Below are positions 24,340-33,095 of a stretch of DNA of 40,086 nucleotides, one piece after another. The DNA comes from Verrucomicrobiota bacterium (lineage in GTDB: Bacteria > Verrucomicrobiota > Verrucomicrobiia > Chthoniobacterales > UBA6821): positions 1-40,086 of the forward strand of contig WBXH01000005.1 of assembly GCA_008933015.1 (NCBI GenBank), read 5' to 3'. A program made the position numbers and the translations under genes. A model generated the notes under the pieces. It was not told the DNA's origin. It did not search any database and saw nothing but the letters and a program-made list of their open reading frames with translations. Each line of letters starts with the position of its first letter. Position 1 is the first letter of the stretch.

Positions 24340-26028
24340 TCAGGTATACTTGAGTACCTCGTCGATCGTCGTGATCCCCTCGAAGATACAGCGCAGGCCA
24401 TCCGCCCGGAGTGTGCTCATGCCGAGTTCCATGGCCTTCTGCCTCATCACTACATTCGGTGCGCGCTCATTGATCAGGGCCCGGATGGGATCGGAGATTT
24501 TCAGGAGTTCGTAGAGTCCTTTTCTCCCCTTGTAACCGGTGTGATTGCACTCTGGGCAACCTTTGCCGAAGTAGAAGGTCTTGTCGCCGATGTCGTAAGG
24601 AGAGAGTCCGAGTTGAGAGAGAAGGGCTTCGTCGGGTTCGTAGGAGACCTTGCACTTCGAGCAAATTCTTCTCACCAACCGCTGTGCAAGCACTCCTTCC
24701 AGGGAGGCGGAAATCATGAAGGGTTCGACCCCCATGTCGACCAGTCGAGAGATCGCCCCAGTCGAGTCATTGGTATGTAGCGTGGTGAAGACCAGGTGTC
24801 CCGTAAGAGAGGCTTGGATGGCAATCTGGGCCGTCTCCAGATCGCGGGTCTCACCGATCATGATCCGGTCTGGATCCTGTCGGAGGAAGGCCCTGAGAAC
24901 CCTTGAGAAGGTCAGACCGATGGCTTCGTTGATCGGGACCTGCATGATGCCATCGATCTCATATTCCACAGGATCCTCGGCAGTCAGCAGTTTGGAGTCG
25001 ATGGTGTTGATCTTGTTGAGGCAGGCGTAGAGGGTCGTGGTCTTGCCGGATCCCGTCGGTCCCGTGACGATGAATATCCCATTGGGTTTCTCAATAGCCT
25101 CCAGGATGTACTCATGGACGTCAGGAGGCATCTGGAGGGTCTCCAGATCAAGTTGGACGGCACTGCGGTCGAGAACGCGTAGCACGACGCTCTCGCCGAA
25201 CTGGGTCGGTAGGGTCGAGACACGAAGGTCAACTGTCTTTCCCTGGATCTGACGTTGGATGCGACCATCCTGCGGCACACGCCTTTCGGCGATATTCAGG
25301 TTGGCCATGACCTTGACACGGGAGATGACGGGGAGAGCCAAGTGGCGCGGAGGCGGCTCCATTTCATAGAGTGCGCCGTCCACGCGGTAACGAATCTTGA
25401 ACTCCTTTTCAAAGGGCTCGAAATGGATATCGCTGGCCTGAGCCTGCACAGCTCGATCCAGGATCAGGTCCACATACCTGATGATGGGTGTGGAGTTGGC
25501 CTCGGCTACCGCGGCCGCCGCATTGAACTCCTCCTCGGACTCTAATGTAATGACGCCCGTATTCCTGAGTTGGCCCAGAACGTCCTCCATGGAGGTGTCC
25601 TCGGAGCCGTAATGTTTTTTGATCAGTTCCTCAACCTGCTTCCTGGCTGCCACCACTTGGAGGATTTCTCGATTCAGAGAGAAGCGGATGTCTTCTAGAG
25701 CCTGAATATCAAGAGGATTGGCAAGAGCCACGGTGAGATGGTTGCCCGCGGCGGAAACCGGGATAACCTCGTGAAGACGGGCCATTCCCGCCGGAATCAA
25801 TTGGAGTAGCGCAGGCGTCGGCTCAAACCCTGCCAGATCCATGGCATCGACACCGAGTTCCGAGGCCATGATCCTGGCGAAGGAGAGGTGGTCTGCGATC
25901 CCCTGTTCCTCCATGATCTCGTCGATCTGTCTTCCAGTGTTGGTCGCTTCTGTCAGCAACTCCTCACCCGTGACTTCGCTAAGGGCTCCCGAGCGTTTGA
26001 AAATATCAATGACTTGTTGCGGATTCAT
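24340..26028 (-). CDS. GspE/PilB-type secretion or pilus assembly ATPase (second copy)
   Basis: The protein has 562 residues. An N-terminal MshEN-type domain (about 1-140) is followed by the T2SE ATPase domain: Walker A GPTGSGKT at 323-330, an Asp-box region after it, Walker B-like IMIGETRD near 392-399 and a His box (TTLHTND). A four-Cys zinc motif (CSKC and CPEC) lies in the C-terminal part. Such hexameric ATPases power type II secretion or type IV pilus extension from the cytoplasmic side of the membrane. It follows a paralog by only 7 bp. No pilin, PilC or PilT gene lies in the window. Confidence 0.93.
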   Translation of the reverse strand: MNPQQVIDIFKRSGALSEVTGEELLTEATNTGRQIDEIMEEQGIADHLSFARIMASELGVDAMDLAGFEPTPALLQLIPAGMARLHEVIPVSAAGNHLTVALANPLDIQALEDIRFSLNREILQVVAARKQVEELIKKHYGSEDTSMEDVLGQLRNTGVITLESEEEFNAAAAVAEANSTPIIRYVDLILDRAVQAQASDIHFEPFEKEFKIRYRVDGALYEMEPPPRHLALPVISRVKVMANLNIAERRVPQDGRIQRQIQGKTVDLRVSTLPTQFGESVVLRVLDRSAVQLDLETLQMPPDVHEYILEAIEKPNGIFIVTGPTGSGKTTTLYACLNKINTIDSKLLTAEDPVEYEIDGIMQVPINEAIGLTFSRVLRAFLRQDPDRIMIGETRDLETAQIAIQASLTGHLVFTTLHTNDSTGAISRLVDMGVEPFMISASLEGVLAQRLVRRICSKCKVSYEPDEALLSQLGLSPYDIGDKTFYFGKGCPECNHTGYKGRKGLYELLKISDPIRALINERAPNVVMRQKAMELGMSTLRADGLRCIFEGITTIDEVLKYT

Positions 26029-26035
26029 GACTTTC

Positions 26036-27691
26036 TCAATGTGTGTCGCCCATGGTGCTTGAAATGACCTCTTCCGCAGTGGTCAGACCGGCCAGCACCT
26101 TCCGGATCCCATCCTCGCGTAATGTCCTCATTCCGAGTTCCCTGGTCCTGTGGCGGATTTGGAGGGTCGTGGCACTCCTGTTAATCATCTGTCGTATCTC
26201 ATCATCAACGACAAAGATTTCGAAGATACCCATCCTACCGCGGAACCCTTGGCCCCTGCACTTCTGGCATCCAACGGAAGTCATCGGTGTTGCTTTGGAA
26301 AGTTGGCCTGCATCCAGATTGAGCGATCTGATCTCGTAGTCAGTGAGTTCGCAGGGCTTCTTGCAATGGGGGCAGAGTTTGCGGACAAGTCGCTGTGCCA
26401 TGACCGCTCTGAGGGCGCTGGAGACAAGGAAGGGTTGGACACCGATATCAACGAGTCGGGCCACTGCCGAGGGGGCGTCGTTGGTGTGAAGGGTGGAGAG
26501 AACAAGGTGTCCTGTCAGGGAGGCATTGATGGCGATCTGGGCCGTTTCCTTATCACGGATCTCGCCAACCATGATGATGTTGGGGGCTTGTCGGAGCATC
26601 GATCTGAGAGCTGCGGGAAAGGTCATGCCGACCTCAGAATTCACCTGGACCTGATTGATTCCGGTCATCTGGTACTCGACAGGCTCCTCAACAGTGATGA
26701 TTTTCCGATCGGGCCTGTTCATGTAATTGAGGCAGGCGTAGAGCGTGGTGGTTTTTCCTGATCCTGTTGGCCCCGTCACCAGGATAATACCATCTGGAAG
26801 TTTCACGAGGCGCTCGAACATGGCCTGGTCATCGCTTAGGAAACCGAGTTCCGGAAGTCCCAGCATCAGCGATGATTTGTCCAGGATACGCATCACGACA
26901 CTCTCCCCGTGGACGGTCGGGACGGTCGACACACGTAGATCCACTGTCTTGTCCCCGATTTTCACCTGGATGCGACCATCCTGAGGGACGCGTTTTTCTG
27001 CGATGCTCATCGAGCCGGTCATGATCTTGAGACGGCTGATGATGGCCCCTTGGAGTTTTTTCGGCGGGCTTTGGACCTCCTGAAGGTTTCCGTCGATCCT
27101 GAAGCGGACCCGTAGAGATTTCTCAAGTGGCTCGATGTGGATATCACTGGCCCTGTTGTTCTGAGCCTCGAAGAGCAGACTGGAGACAAGCTGGATAATA
27201 GGGGCATCGTCCTCGGTTTCATCACCCGCATCCAATGCAAAGCCGCTTCCCAAACCATCCAGTTCCTGTGGGTAGAGTCGTTCCAGCTTTTCTGTAATCT
27301 GTGAGGGGACGGCGCAGACAAACTCCACGGGACGGTTGAGCAAGAATCCCAGGCTGTCAAAAGCCTCGAAATCAAGAGGGTCCGAGATGGCTAGCACCAG
27401 GGATCCATCGTGTTCCGAGACGGGGATCGTTTTGTACCTGCGGGCCGTCTCCGATGGAAGTTGGGCGAGCAGTTCAGGTGGCTGGGTTACTTGGGAGAGG
27501 TCGACGAACGACATCCCGTTTTGCAGGGCGAGAGTGCGGGCCACATCTTCAGCCGAGACGGTTTTCTCACGGACGAGAAAATCGACCACACTGGTTCCGC
27601 CGCACCGATTTGATGCATCCGCCACCTGATCGGCTGTTACCAGACCTGCGTCCTTGAGGATCTCCAGAGTGTATTCGTCGTTTGCTGGCAC
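26036..27691 (-). CDS. GspE/PilB-type secretion or pilus assembly ATPase (first copy)
   Basis: The protein has 551 residues with the same plan as its downstream neighbour: N-terminal domain to about 145, Walker A GPTGSGKT at 307-314, IIMVGEIRDKET as Walker B region, STLHTND and a CPHC/CQKC zinc motif. Aligned by eye the two ATPases share long blocks (ASDIHIEPLE, AEKRVPQDGRIQ, DLRVSTVPT) but differ clearly in their N-termini, so they are old paralogs rather than a recent duplication. The genes are 7 bp apart and must be co-transcribed. The upstream gene is divergent. Confidence 0.93.
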   Translation of the reverse strand: MPANDEYTLEILKDAGLVTADQVADASNRCGGTSVVDFLVREKTVSAEDVARTLALQNGMSFVDLSQVTQPPELLAQLPSETARRYKTIPVSEHDGSLVLAISDPLDFEAFDSLGFLLNRPVEFVCAVPSQITEKLERLYPQELDGLGSGFALDAGDETEDDAPIIQLVSSLLFEAQNNRASDIHIEPLEKSLRVRFRIDGNLQEVQSPPKKLQGAIISRLKIMTGSMSIAEKRVPQDGRIQVKIGDKTVDLRVSTVPTVHGESVVMRILDKSSLMLGLPELGFLSDDQAMFERLVKLPDGIILVTGPTGSGKTTTLYACLNYMNRPDRKIITVEEPVEYQMTGINQVQVNSEVGMTFPAALRSMLRQAPNIIMVGEIRDKETAQIAINASLTGHLVLSTLHTNDAPSAVARLVDIGVQPFLVSSALRAVMAQRLVRKLCPHCKKPCELTDYEIRSLNLDAGQLSKATPMTSVGCQKCRGQGFRGRMGIFEIFVVDDEIRQMINRSATTLQIRHRTRELGMRTLREDGIRKVLAGLTTAEEVISSTMGDTH

Positions 27692-27809
27692 GTTGGTTGG
27701 ATGAATGTGAAAAGCGATATATCGGCTTCCTGAGGCGGAATGTCAACGGGGGTGACATTGAACGATGCAATTGATTTCAGTCCACGGCCTGACATATCGT
27801 TTCAAGGAC

Positions 27810-28415
27810 ATGGCTCGTTATCGCACAATTCTTATCTTCGGAGCACCGGGGAGTGGCAAGGGAACCCAAGGCAAGATCCTAGGCAAGATCCCCGGCTTCT
27901 ATCATTGCGCCTGCGGTGATGTTTTTCGCTCACTCGATCCAGCAAGCGAATTGGGTGGAGCCTTTCTGGAATATTCGAGCAAGGGCCAGCTCGTGCCAGA
28001 TGAGATGACCGTGCGTCTCTGGCACGAGTCGATCCGCAAGACCGAGGAATCGGGCAAGTTCAAGCCGGGCCGCGACTATCTGATCTTGGATGGCATCCCG
28101 AGGAATGTGGCCCAGTGCGAGTTGATGGAGGAGTTGATCGAAGTCCGCCGGGTTTTTCATCTCTCCTGCCCTGATCGTGACAAGTTGGTAGAAAGGCTCA
28201 AAAAACGGGCCCTGCGTGACAATAGGCTCGATGATGCCAACGAAGAGGTCATCCGGAGCAGGTTGGCCACTTATGACTCTGAATCAAAACCGATGCTTCA
28301 CCATTATTCGACCATCAAGCGGCATGATATCGACGCCTCCATGACGCCGCTCGAGGTCATGTATGAGATCCTTAAAGGTCTGCTTGAGGAGACCGGGGCT
28401 TCGTTGCCACGGTAA
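27810..28415 (+). CDS. Adenylate kinase-like nucleoside monophosphate kinase
   Basis: The ATG at 27810 puts the P-loop GAPGSGKGTQ at residues 11-20, where adenylate kinases have it. An ATG at 27765 would add 15 residues. The NMP-binding region (CGDVFRS, KGQLVPDEM) and LDGIPRN are recognisable. The LID is the short, zinc-free kind (ALRDNRLDD), giving 201 residues. The common STGD before the NMP domain is CACGD here. The expected reaction is ATP + AMP to 2 ADP, but another NMP could be used. It may be a second copy, since adk often lies near secY. The zinc-ribbon gene follows after 9 bp, starting a run toward fmt, pyrH and frr. Confidence 0.85.
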   Translation: MARYRTILIFGAPGSGKGTQGKILGKIPGFYHCACGDVFRSLDPASELGGAFLEYSSKGQLVPDEMTVRLWHESIRKTEESGKFKPGRDYLILDGIPRNVAQCELMEELIEVRRVFHLSCPDRDKLVERLKKRALRDNRLDDANEEVIRSRLATYDSESKPMLHHYSTIKRHDIDASMTPLEVMYEILKGLLEETGASLPR

Positions 28416-28424
28416 CGTTGGGCA

Positions 28425-28670
28425 ATGAGCCAGTTTGAGAGTTTCAGGGCTTCCTCACTCTTTTGCCGAAAATGTGACAAGCCCATGTCCGTAAGGGAAC
28501 AACTTCTCCTGATTCTTCCAGACAGGGAGATTCACGATTATCTTTGTTCAGGATGTGGCACCTCACTTGGTCAGCGTGAAGTGATGGCCGGGGAAGCCAT
28601 TACATCGGTCTCGTCGGGGCGCGGTTCCGGAATCGGGGGCGCCGTAAAACGCTTTTTCCGGGGGAAATAG
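28425..28670 (+). CDS. Small zinc-ribbon protein of unknown function
   Basis: The gene encodes 81 residues. Two CxxC pairs (FCRKCDKP near 13-20 and LCSGCGTS near 40-47) make a zinc-ribbon finger. The C-terminus is Gly/Ser-rich then basic (GAVKRFFRGK). No signal peptide is seen, so it should be cytoplasmic. It sits 9 bp after the adenylate-kinase-like gene and 17 bp before fmt, so it is probably co-expressed with translation genes. Nucleic-acid or protein binding is plausible but unproven. Confidence 0.7.
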   Translation: MSQFESFRASSLFCRKCDKPMSVREQLLLILPDREIHDYLCSGCGTSLGQREVMAGEAITSVSSGRGSGIGGAVKRFFRGK

Positions 28671-28687
28671 CTATCCATCATCACGGC

Positions 28688-29632
28688 ATGCGCATTCTCT
28701 TTGCCGGCACCGGTGACATCGGTATACCCACGCTCCGGTTCCTTGCCGACAGCCACGAACTTGTCGGCATACTGACCCAGCCGGATCGTCCAGCCGGACG
28801 CCATCGCGATCTGAAGCCGCCAGCCATTAAGGAAGAGGCAGGCAGGATTGCCCTAGGAATCCCGCTTCTTCAGCCCGAGTCACCAAGACTTCCCGAGGTT
28901 CTTCCTTGGATACAGGCGCTCAATCCCGAGGTGATGGTGACGATGGCTTACGGACGTATCCTTCCGCGGAAAATCCTGGAACTTCCCACATTGGCCTGCC
29001 TGAACATCCACGCCTCCCTTCTGCCTCGACACCGCGGGGCCTCTCCGCTCCAATCATCGATTGCTTCTGGGGAGGGGGAGAGCGGTGTTTCCGTCATGTA
29101 CATGGCGGAGGGCCTTGATACTGGTGATGTTCTGCTTGAGAGACGGATACGGCTTAAACGCCGGGAAACTGCAGGAACCCTGTCCTCGCGGATCGCCGAT
29201 CTCGCCGCCCTCTCGCTGAGGGATGCTCTTGAACTCCTTCGGCAGGGTACTGCTCCACGAATCCCGCAGGACCATGCCCTGGCTACAGTTTGCGGTAAGA
29301 TCACCCGGGAGAACTGCAGGCTCGACTGGAGCCTTCCTGCGCGGGAATTGGAACAAAAAATCCGCTCCCTCCAGCCAAGGCCCGCCGCCTTTACAACATT
29401 ACAACTGGCCTCGGGAGCGAGTGTCGTGCTGAAGGTTCATTCCGCCATCCTTGCAATGCGCTCTTCCGGAGTGGCTGGGTCACTCCTTCGAGCCGATGAC
29501 CGTGGCCTTTTAGTAGCCTGCGGGGAGGGGAGTCTTCTGCTTGGAAAAATTCAACCCGAGGGAAAAGGTGTCATGCATTCTTCGGCATTTATCCGGGGAC
29601 ACGCATTGGAGATTGGCTCCCATCTGGGGTAG
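28688..29632 (+). CDS. fmt: Methionyl-tRNA formyltransferase
   Basis: The protein has 314 residues, normal for the family. The N-terminal Rossmann-like domain has [12 protein letters not shown] and TQPDRPAGR. The catalytic Asn-His-Asp set is visible in [16 protein letters not shown] (about 105-120) and GLDTGD. The C-terminal OB-fold domain for tRNA binding starts near residue 205 ([11 protein letters not shown]). Fmt transfers a formyl group from 10-formyl-THF to Met-tRNAfMet. The usual GAAPI loop is GASPL here. A def gene, often adjacent, is absent. Confidence 0.96.
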   Translation: MRILFAGTGDIGIPTLRFLADSHELVGILTQPDRPAGRHRDLKPPAIKEEAGRIALGIPLLQPESPRLPEVLPWIQALNPEVMVTMAYGRILPRKILELPTLACLNIHASLLPRHRGASPLQSSIASGEGESGVSVMYMAEGLDTGDVLLERRIRLKRRETAGTLSSRIADLAALSLRDALELLRQGTAPRIPQDHALATVCGKITRENCRLDWSLPARELEQKIRSLQPRPAAFTTLQLASGASVVLKVHSAILAMRSSGVAGSLLRADDRGLLVACGEGSLLLGKIQPEGKGVMHSSAFIRGHALEIGSHLG

Positions 29633-29715
29633 TTCCCCGATTTCGCGATTTTGATGAGAGGGGCGCGTGTGTTTTGACTTTGCGTGCATGCGATACTGGG
29701 GTTTCATGGTCACAC

Positions 29716-30465
29716 ATGGGAGATTCAGCATCACAACCACCGAAGTACGGCCGTATCGTTCTTAAAATCAGCGGCGAGGCCCTCAAGGAGCAGGGGAGTT
29801 CAGATAGCGTTTCTCCGCAGATCGTTCAGCGAGTGGCGGCCTCAATTGCGGTGGTACGGAGTATGGGGGTTGAAGTTGCCGTTGTCGTTGGTGGCGGAAA
29901 TATCTGGAGGGGATTGGCGGCCAGTCATCGCGGCATGAACCGGGCAACAGCCGACTACATGGGTATGCTGGCGACGGTCATCAACGGCATGGCCCTCATG
30001 AGCGCCCTCGAAGATCTCGGACACTCCACCCGCGTCCAGACGGCAATCCAGATGAACAACGTTGCCGAACCCTTCATCGTGCGCCGTGCGATCCGCCACC
30101 TCGAAAACGGGCACATCGTGATTTTTGTCGCAGGGACGGGCAATCCGTTTTTCTCCACCGATACCACGGCAGCCCTGAGGGCTAACGAGATCGGAGCGGA
30201 GGTCATTATGAAGGCAACAAAGGTGGACGGCATCTACGACAGCGACCCGAAGAAGAACCCCGGCGCCGTGCGCTTCGACCGCCTAACGTACTCGGAAGCC
30301 CTTTCCCGTCGCCTTGAGGTCATGGACTCCACGGCCTTCTCACTCTGCATGGACAACGCCATGCCGATCATCGTTTTTGACATGTCGGATCCCGCGAATA
30401 TCCTCCGTGCAGTACGAGGTGAGCCCGTCGGAACACTTGTATCGGATGATCAACTAGCCAAATAA
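29716..30465 (+). CDS. pyrH: UMP kinase
   Basis: The ATG at 29716 gives 249 residues. An upstream TTG at 29674 would add 14 residues unlike the family. Conserved elements are KISGEAL at 17-23, GGGNIWRG at 59-66, [19 protein letters not shown] at 76-94, a [17 protein letters not shown] phosphate-binding loop and the [11 protein letters not shown] segment. The hexameric bacterial enzyme phosphorylates UMP to UDP. The order pyrH-frr is conserved in most bacteria, with 11 bp between the genes here. Confidence 0.96.
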   Translation: MGDSASQPPKYGRIVLKISGEALKEQGSSDSVSPQIVQRVAASIAVVRSMGVEVAVVVGGGNIWRGLAASHRGMNRATADYMGMLATVINGMALMSALEDLGHSTRVQTAIQMNNVAEPFIVRRAIRHLENGHIVIFVAGTGNPFFSTDTTAALRANEIGAEVIMKATKVDGIYDSDPKKNPGAVRFDRLTYSEALSRRLEVMDSTAFSLCMDNAMPIIVFDMSDPANILRAVRGEPVGTLVSDDQLAK

Positions 30466-30476
30466 CCAACACAACA

Positions 30477-31037
30477 ATGAGCGCCGAAGAAGTACTTTTT
30501 GAAGCAGAAGCAGGAATGGAGAAAGCCTCCGAATTCATGATGCATGAATTCAATGCGATTCGGACCGGGAAAGCATCCCCGGCCCTCGTTGAGAACATCG
30601 ACGTGATGGCTTATGGAAGCAGTATGAAACTCAAGCAGCTTGCCCTGATCACCTCTCCCGAGCCGCGCTTGCTCGTTATCCAGCCCTTCGACGCAGGGAC
30701 AGTGCAGGACATCGAGCGGGCCATTCAGGAGAGCAAGGTTGGGATTAACCCGGCCGTCGACGGTAAGTTGATCCGTCTGCGTATCCCCGAACTTTCGGAG
30801 GAGCGCCGCAAAGATCTGGTTAAGACAATCAACAAGATCTCCGAAGAGACCCGTGTTCGCATCCGCGCCTGCCGTCGCGAGGCGATGGAAGGCGCCAAGA
30901 AACTTCAAAAAGAGGGAGTCATCACCGAGGATGATCTGGAGCGAGCCGAAAAGGAGATCCAGAAGCTCACCGACAAGCAGGTAGAGTCGATCGAGAAGCA
31001 CGTTTCACACAAGGAAGCGGAATTGATGACCGTATAG
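30477..31037 (+). CDS. frr: Ribosome recycling factor
   Basis: The protein has 186 residues, the standard size. Typical motifs are FNAIRTGKASPALVENI (residues 25-41), the domain II region ITSPEPRLLVIQPFD and the closing three-helix bundle with SEERRKDLVKTINKISEETR. With EF-G it splits post-termination ribosomes. It follows pyrH by 11 bp. Confidence 0.97.
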   Translation: MSAEEVLFEAEAGMEKASEFMMHEFNAIRTGKASPALVENIDVMAYGSSMKLKQLALITSPEPRLLVIQPFDAGTVQDIERAIQESKVGINPAVDGKLIRLRIPELSEERRKDLVKTINKISEETRVRIRACRREAMEGAKKLQKEGVITEDDLERAEKEIQKLTDKQVESIEKHVSHKEAELMTV

Positions 31038-31078
31038 TTCTTCCTCGCGACACGTCACCTCACGGAGCCTGTTTTTTA

Positions 31079-31594
31079 ATGTACGTTTTCCACCGATTCC
31101 GAAGCGCCATTGCCATTCTTGCAGTGGCCGGCTTTTTGATGCTGGAATCCCGAATCCACGCAGCAGTGACATCTTCCGCTGCCATTGTCGCTCCCGATTT
31201 CACCGGCGGATCCGAGGCTGGCCGATCGATCAAGCTCTCATCCCTAAGAGGTAAGCCGGTCCTGCTCGTGATCGCTCCAACTCCCAAGGATCGTGCGTTT
31301 AGATCGCAGATGTCGAATCTACGTGGGAGTTTCGAGCATATGGCCGCTCAGGGTTTTATCTGTTTTGCAGCCTTCACCGTTGAAGGGGGACGCGTCCCTT
31401 CAAACATCCCGTTTATTCTGGTGAATGATCCTGCTTCCGCTGCGGCGAATTATGACGTGGGGAATGGATTTGCTGTGGTGGTCATTGGACGAGATGGCAA
31501 TCTCGACTGCCTCAGCACCAAACCCCTTCCCGGACAGCGTATTCTCGATCTTGCAATAAACAATGCTGGCATGCAGGCACTTTTAAGACGCTGA
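31079..31594 (+). CDS. Secreted thioredoxin-fold protein lacking catalytic Cys
   Basis: The protein has 171 residues with a signal peptide (RSAIAILAVAGFLMLESRIHA). The mature part begins APDFTGGSE and continues IKLSSLRGKPVLLVIAPTP, the opening of AhpC/TSA or TlpA-like thioredoxin folds. The position where peroxiredoxins and TlpA have Cys has TPKD. The only cysteines are in hydrophobic or late positions (GFICF, LDCLS), so redox activity of the normal kind is unlikely. A cis-Pro-like IPFILVND and GRDGNLD strand follow. A structural or binding role is possible. It lies 41 bp after frr, probably in the same transcript. Confidence 0.65.
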   Translation: MYVFHRFRSAIAILAVAGFLMLESRIHAAVTSSAAIVAPDFTGGSEAGRSIKLSSLRGKPVLLVIAPTPKDRAFRSQMSNLRGSFEHMAAQGFICFAAFTVEGGRVPSNIPFILVNDPASAAANYDVGNGFAVVVIGRDGNLDCLSTKPLPGQRILDLAINNAGMQALLRR

Positions 31595-31654
31595 CAAACA
31601 CCCCCCGAGCAAGAACCAAATCACTAAACAGAAGACCAAAATCACCGAACTACC

Positions 31655-32215
31655 ATGAATCCCACGATGAAAGCTCTCCACATTGCACTCCTCTCCGTCT
31701 GTTTCTCAATAGTACTACCTACGAAAGCCCAAGCGGAAACAGCCAAGGAACTCCGTGTCCGCTCCGAGAAGGCTCTCCATCATCTCTACAGCAATAATCA
31801 CAAGGCCCGAGAAATTGGGGACAAGGCTGTGGCAATCCTAGTTTTCCCCACCGTTTATAAAGCGGGTTTCATGGTTGGTGCCCAGACTGGAAACGGTGTG
31901 CTTTTCAGGAATGGGAAGGCTGCCGGTTATTATAATACCACAGCTGCTTCCTATGGCTTGCAGGCGGGAATCCAGAAGTTCTCTTACGCACTTTTTTTCA
32001 TGGACGAGCACTCCCTGCACTACCTGAACAAGAGTGGCGGATTTGAAGTCGGTGGTGCTCCCAGTCTTGTGGTGGCGGATGAGGGATTCTCCTCATCGCT
32101 CTCCACCACGACGCTGCAGAAGGGAATCTACGCCTTTTTCTTCGGGCAAAAGGGGCTGATGGCCGGCCTTGGCCTCCAAGGAACCAAGATTTCCGGATAC
32201 ACTCCTAGCGAGTAG
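31655..32215 (+). CDS. Secreted SYLF (YSC84-like) domain protein
   Basis: The protein has 186 residues with a signal peptide (LLSVCFSIVLPTKAQA). The SYLF domain pattern is clear: AVAILVFPTVYKAGFMVGAQTGNGVLF, then GYYNTTAASYGLQAG and the closing YAFFFGQKGLMAGLGLQGTKIS. SYLF domains bind phosphoinositides in eukaryotes; bacterial members are exported or periplasmic and of uncertain role. The ATG at 31655 directly precedes a second Met codon at residue 5. The neighbouring lipoprotein gene is convergent, ten bases away. Confidence 0.85.
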   Translation: MNPTMKALHIALLSVCFSIVLPTKAQAETAKELRVRSEKALHHLYSNNHKAREIGDKAVAILVFPTVYKAGFMVGAQTGNGVLFRNGKAAGYYNTTAASYGLQAGIQKFSYALFFMDEHSLHYLNKSGGFEVGGAPSLVVADEGFSSSLSTTTLQKGIYAFFFGQKGLMAGLGLQGTKISGYTPSE

Positions 32216-32225
32216 GAACGAGTTT

Positions 32226-32636
32226 CTATAGTGGATCGGAGGCCACTCCGTATCCAAAGTTAGCGTCAGGACCCCACGCACTGTAGTCGGCGTTGTCCAT
32301 GTTTACCTGGGCATCCAGAAGTTTCTCATCCGCCTGCTGTTCCTGGAACTTAAGGGTTTTGTATTTCTTGAACTGAAGGGAACCACCAACCATGAGGGAG
32401 TTCTTTGCCGGGTCGGCGAAGACGTAGACCGGGCCGTTTTCACCTGAATGTATGGTTATTTTCCCCGCTTTCATGGCGTGGAGTGCCGCCAATTGGGTGG
32501 GAGTCGTTGCGGGTAGGGTCTTGAATCCTGCAGCGGCCAGTAAGTTGCGCTTTTCGGGTAGATTGGAGCAGGAGGCCAGGGCATTCAGCATGATCAGCAA
32601 TCCCAGCAGCGTTCCGATCTTTTGTGTTCTCATCAT
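32226..32636 (-). CDS. Small lipoprotein, paralog A of a tandem triplet
   Basis: The start at ATG 32636 gives 136 residues with a lipobox at Cys23 (NALASC). The mature core shares a pattern with its two upstream neighbours: AAGFKTLPATTPTQLAAL, then KAGKIT, VYVFADP, SLMVGGSLQFKKY. It ends in a DYSAWGPD-type tail. The ATG overlaps the stop of paralog B as ATGA, so translation is coupled. Function unknown; the core looks like a small alpha/beta domain anchored in the envelope. Confidence 0.7.
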   Translation of the reverse strand: MMRTQKIGTLLGLLIMLNALASCSNLPEKRNLLAAAGFKTLPATTPTQLAALHAMKAGKITIHSGENGPVYVFADPAKNSLMVGGSLQFKKYKTLKFQEQQADEKLLDAQVNMDNADYSAWGPDANFGYGVASDPL

Positions 32637-33055
32637 GGGGTGGGGTTGTTGAAGTCGGGGCCCCAATAGGGGGCCTCCAGTCCTCCCCAGTCACTCCAAT
32701 CGCTTGCCGCATCAACGTTCAGCGATTTTGTGGCCATGGCATCGCGGGAGATGTTTTTTTTCAGACGCAGTTGCTGATAGGTCTGATACTCTGCCTGATT
32801 TCCGACAAGCAAGAGGTGATGCGTCGAGTCGGGAAACAGGAAGATGGTTTTTCCATTCTTTACGAGGGAAGTGATGTGCCCTTGGGGGAGTTTTATGAGC
32901 AGGGATGTCTGCCGTGGAGAGACTGGCTTTACGCTCCTGAATCCAGCTTGCATGAGTAACTTCTCCTTAGACTGAATCGATTGGCAGCCGATACCCAAGA
33001 GAAAGGCGAATGAACAAAATAAGCCGATTATTAAACGTCCCTTCACTGTTGTCAT
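32633..33055 (-). CDS. Small lipoprotein, paralog B of a tandem triplet
   Basis: The ATG at 33055 gives 140 residues and a proper signal with lipobox Cys24 (LGIGCQS). A frame extension to 33139 is ignored because it would put 28 polar residues before the signal and overlap paralog C. The shared core is EKLLMQAGFRSVKPVSPRQ, LPQGHI, KNGKTIFLF and LLLVGNQAEYQTYQQ. The tail has WSDWGGLEAPYWGPDF. It is 40 bp after paralog C. Not recognised from a named family. Confidence 0.7.
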   Translation of the reverse strand: MTTVKGRLIIGLFCSFAFLLGIGCQSIQSKEKLLMQAGFRSVKPVSPRQTSLLIKLPQGHITSLVKNGKTIFLFPDSTHHLLLVGNQAEYQTYQQLRLKKNISRDAMATKSLNVDAASDWSDWGGLEAPYWGPDFNNPTP

Positions 33056-33095
33056 GCTCGTTAAGGGGCTTTGGTAAATTTTACTACCTGAACTC

